From a bacterium (GTDB lineage: Bacteria; Myxococcota_A; Bradymonadia; Bradymonadales; Bradymonadaceae): 64,000 bases of DNA. The stretch lies in the NCBI GenBank assembly GCA_030427705.1, contig JAUIBR010000029.1, positions 1 to 64,000 on the forward strand, given 5' to 3'. A program made the translations under genes and the position numbers. The notes under the pieces were generated by a model. It did not search any database, had not been told where the DNA came from, and saw nothing but the letters and a program-made list of their open reading frames with translations. Below are positions 61,890 to 64,000 of the stretch, piece by piece (position 1 is the stretch's first letter; each line of letters starts with the position of its first letter).

Positions 61890-62702
61890 CTATAGCTGCC
61901 GATGGTCGAAGACCGGCATTCGCCGGCGAACGTCTCTAAGATACTCGAAATCGAGGTCGACCGTGACAAATCCTTCTTTGTCGTTTGTTGCGCCGACCTG
62001 ATGTCCCCACGGATCATACACTACTGTGTGCCCGTAAGACCAACGCGAGCCGCCGTGGTGGCCGTATTGGTCGGGGGCGAGAATGTACACCTGGTTTTCG
62101 ATCGCGCGTGCGCGTAGAAGCGGATGCCAGTGGTCTCGCCCTGTTTGGAGCGTGAATGCTGACGGCACCGTAACGATGTCTGCGCCTTTTTCGCGAAGCT
62201 GTCGATACAACTCCGGGAAGCGCAAGTCGTAGCAGATCGACAAGCCGACTTTCGCGTCCTGACCATCGATAGTGACGTCCGTTACGACCAGCTCATCTCC
62301 GCGGGCGACGTGATCAGATTCGCAGTACGCGGTGTCCTTATCGACCTGCGCATCGAATAAGTGGATCTTGCGATACACGGCATGGATGCTGCCAGTGGCA
62401 TCGATCATTACTTGTGTGTTGTAAGTTCGAGCTGGGTCGTTTGGAACCGCTTCTGGGAATCCGCCGACGGTGATCCACACGCCATGTTTCGCGGCAAAAT
62501 CGCGATATGCATCGATCATTGGGCCGTCGAGCGGCTCAGCGACTTCATGGCGGCTACGGTCAGCCCCAAGGAACGGCGCGTTTTCGGGGTAGAGCAACCA
62601 CTGCCCACCAGATTCGACCGCTGACTCCCCGAGCTTCAGGCAGTTCGCGATTGAATGCTCGACATCCGATGTTGACGTGACTTGAACCAGCGATATACGC
62701 AT
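61890..62702 (-). CDS. Carbon-nitrogen hydrolase (Nit1-like amidase)
   Basis: The ATG at 62702 follows GGAGAA; product 270 residues. The nitrilase catalytic triad is Glu40 (LLYPEN), Lys112 (VYRKIHLFDA) and Cys157 (LSICYDLRFPELY). CYDLRFPELYR and RARAIENQVYILAPDQYG match the Nit1/NitFhit branch, which hydrolyses deaminated glutathione, rather than beta-ureidopropionase. It abuts the hemX-like gene and heads the heme run. Confidence 0.88.
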   Translation of the reverse strand: MRISLVQVTSTSDVEHSIANCLKLGESAVESGGQWLLYPENAPFLGADRSRHEVAEPLDGPMIDAYRDFAAKHGVWITVGGFPEAVPNDPARTYNTQVMIDATGSIHAVYRKIHLFDAQVDKDTAYCESDHVARGDELVVTDVTIDGQDAKVGLSICYDLRFPELYRQLREKGADIVTVPSAFTLQTGRDHWHPLLRARAIENQVYILAPDQYGHHGGSRWSYGHTVVYDPWGHQVGATNDKEGFVTVDLDFEYLRDVRRRMPVFDHRQL

Positions 62703-62776
62703 CAAAAATTCTCCGTCCGATTCGCGGCGCACTATGTACCATGAATGCACTATTCGCAACTCAGCGCGCGATCGCC

Positions 62777-62805
62777 TTGACAACGAACGGTTGAGTCCCT
62801 ATGTT
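62777..62805 (+). promoter_or_regulatory. Sigma-70 type promoter for rimP-nusA
   Basis: TTGACA (62777-62782), 17-bp spacer, TATGTT (62800-62805; 4 of 6). Transcription would start near 62812, leaving a leader of about 135 nt before rimP. Confidence 0.65.
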
Positions 62806-62840
62806 CCGCACCGTGCTGAGAAATTGATTTTTCCCAGCTG

Positions 62841-62926
62841 CTGAAGACTTCGGTCTTTAGCGTGAGTGCTCGCACTCACCACAATTCGCATTCGATGGCG
62901 AAGTGGGTTTCTAACCCGCTTTTTTT
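62841..62926 (+). promoter_or_regulatory. Structured leader with terminator-like hairpin upstream of rimP
   Basis: Three hairpins follow one another: CTGAAGAC-TTCG-GTCTTTAG (62841-62860, one G-T pair), GTGAGTG-CTCG-CACTCAC (62862-62879), and AGTGGGTT-TCT-AACCCGCT (62902-62920) followed by seven T residues. The last has the form of an intrinsic terminator placed 23 bp before the rimP start, so it may attenuate transcription of the operon. rimP leaders with premature terminators are known from other bacteria; this one is assigned by structure only. Confidence 0.6.
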
Positions 62927-62948
62927 ATTGCCTGAACGAAGGAAAGAT

Positions 62949-63491
62949 GTGGCGAAGAAACGCCGAAGAAAGAAGGGGAAACGGAGCGAAGATCAAGCTC
63001 CGAAGACTCCTACTAAGCCAGTAACTGACGAGATCAGAGCGCAGATCGAGGCTTGGTCAGCTGAAGCTGCCGAAGCAAACGATTTGGTGCTTTTTGATGC
63101 GGAAGTAAACGGCGCGTGGCTGATTCGAATCTACGTCGATCGTGAAGGTGCTATCGAACCGGGACAGGGTGTAACCGTTGACGAGTGCGTCGCGGTGAGC
63201 CGGTATGTCGAGGCCCTTTTGGACATCGATGAAACTGTTCCGGAGAAGTACACGCTCGAAGTCTCTTCACCTGGTGTTGAGCGAAAGCTGACGAAATGGC
63301 GTCAGGTGCCGCTCGTGGTGGGACGCACCGTGAGACTCGTGCTCAAAAAACCTATTGATGGAAAAACTGAATATGAAGGCGAGTTGGTCGCCGCAAAAGA
63401 CGACGTGATTTCGCTCGATTACGGCGCGTCCGACCCAGCAACAATTGACTGGACGAACGTGTCTAAAGCGCAACTCACGTACGAATTTTAG
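62949..63491 (+). CDS. rimP: Ribosome maturation factor RimP
   Basis: GTG 62949 is preferred: AAGGAAAG sits just upstream, and longer readings run through the terminator-like hairpin. 180 residues: a very basic N-terminal extension (VAKKRRRKKGKRSED) and then the RimP core LVLFDAEVNGAWLIRIYVDREG, GVTVDECVAVSRYVEALLD and YTLEVSSPGVERKL. Needed for 30S subunit maturation. The basic extension is unusual and may bind RNA. nusA follows after 8 bp, the common order. Confidence 0.93.
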   Translation: MAKKRRRKKGKRSEDQAPKTPTKPVTDEIRAQIEAWSAEAAEANDLVLFDAEVNGAWLIRIYVDREGAIEPGQGVTVDECVAVSRYVEALLDIDETVPEKYTLEVSSPGVERKLTKWRQVPLVVGRTVRLVLKKPIDGKTEYEGELVAAKDDVISLDYGASDPATIDWTNVSKAQLTYEF

Positions 63492-63499
63492 GAGAAACA

Positions 63500-64000
63500 A
63501 TGGAAGGGCTACTGCACGAAATTAACAGTGTGGGACGAGACAAAGGCATCGATAAGGACGTTCTTATCGACACGCTCGAGGCAGCGATTTTGACCGCTGC
63601 CCGTCGTACCTACGGTGTTCAGCGCGAGATTGAAGCTCAGTTTAATGAAGATAGTGGTCAGGTAGAGCTCTACCAGATCATTACGGTTGTTGATGAAATC
63701 GAGAACGAATTCCGTGAGGTCTCGATTGAACAGGTTGAAGAAGCTGGTTTCGCCGCAGAAGTTGGCGACGAACTTCTCTTCCAAATCTTCTATCGCGAGG
63801 AAGATCGCGACAAAGCAAAGCTTCAGGACGAGCGCTACGGCAAGCTTCTTCAGCTCGACTCCTACAACTCGACGTTCGGCCGCATCGCTGCACAGACCGC
63901 TAAGCAGGTCATCATTCAGCGTATGCGCGAGGCTGAGCGCGACATCATCCACTCCGAGTTCAAGGACCGAATCGGCGAGATGGTGACGGGTATGGTCCGC
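63500..64000 (+). CDS. nusA: Transcription termination/antitermination factor NusA (5' part)
   Basis: The ATG at 63500 follows GGAGAAACA. The visible 167 codons (MEGLLHEINSVGRDKGIDKDVLIDTLEAAILTAARRTYG...TAKQVIIQRMREAERDIIHSEFKDRIGEMVTG) are the N-terminal RNA-polymerase-binding domain of NusA and the beginning of S1. The gene runs off the window. Eight bp from rimP, in the conserved rimP-nusA order. Confidence 0.96.
   Translation, partial: MEGLLHEINSVGRDKGIDKDVLIDTLEAAILTAARRTYGVQREIEAQFNEDSGQVELYQIITVVDEIENEFREVSIEQVEEAGFAAEVGDELLFQIFYREEDRDKAKLQDERYGKLLQLDSYNSTFGRIAAQTAKQVIIQRMREAERDIIHSEFKDRIGEMVTGMVR

Noticed and set aside
61890-62702. Missing beta-ureidopropionase of the pyrimidine pathway
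   Set aside because: It is in the right superfamily, but CYDLRFPELYR and the length of 270 residues fit the Nit1 branch, and it sits in the heme gene run.

Overview
The window reads like a chromosome segment of a delta-proteobacterial type Gram-negative bacterium, most plausibly of the Myxococcota/Bradymonadota group. The reasons are four large Ser/Thr protein kinases in 64 kb, many lipoproteins with LxxC lipoboxes, Sel1, FecR, VIT/vWA and ferritin-like proteins, a complete C5 heme pathway, and a ferrochelatase with a Cys-rich insert. Genes are packed very tightly (TAATG/ATGA/GTGA overlaps, convergent pairs that share stop codons). I see no phage, insertion sequence, CRISPR array, rRNA or tRNA. 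Genus cannot be fixed from the sequence alone.

Layout. 1-7.5 kb: partial lipid kinase, Atm1-type ABC exporter, a kinase-ATPase-TPR protein and a TIMP/NTR-like secreted protein. 7.5-26 kb: a reductive pyrimidine catabolism region. PreT/PreA reduce uracil or thymine, dihydropyrimidinase opens the ring, a class III aminotransferase and a CoA-acylating semialdehyde dehydrogenase finish the pathway, and NCS1 and SSS transporters probably supply substrate. This region is interrupted (13.4-21.7 kb) by unrelated or unknown genes: a ParB-like-fold protein, a cytosolic NMT1/THI5-like binding protein, a chimeric CoA-transferase/ferritin-like protein, a Sel1 lipoprotein, a lipocalin-like protein, a GPI-ethanolamine-phosphate-transferase-like membrane enzyme and a DUF938 methyltransferase. 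The beta-ureidopropionase step is not found nearby. 26-37 kb: two lipoproteins, an M28 peptidase, a FecR-VIT-vWA lipoprotein and xanthine dehydrogenase XdhAB.

37-46.5 kb: groESL behind a CIRCE operator, divergent from proA-rsfS-unknown-kinase-kinase-parvulin lipoprotein. 46.4-51.7 kb: a small protein, a third membrane kinase, and an XPB-type helicase overlapping a Bax1-like DUF790 nuclease. 51.7-62.7 kb: one long leftward run, nit-hemX/ccsA-hemA-hemC-hemD-hemE-hemY-hemB-hemH-hemL-SDR, giving almost every step from glutamyl-tRNA to heme. 62.8-64 kb: a promoter and structured leader followed by rimP and the start of nusA.

The most unusual material is: the bacterial XPB-Bax1 pair; the truncated CoA-transferase fused to a ferritin-like domain; the PIG-N/O-like enzyme next to an Svf1/CrtC-like lipocalin; three kinases that seem to share a C-terminal membrane module; and several families of short intergenic repeats (25-bp and 24-bp tandem arrays, GGTTCTT tracts in opposite orientations around catabolic genes, and GCTAGC words).
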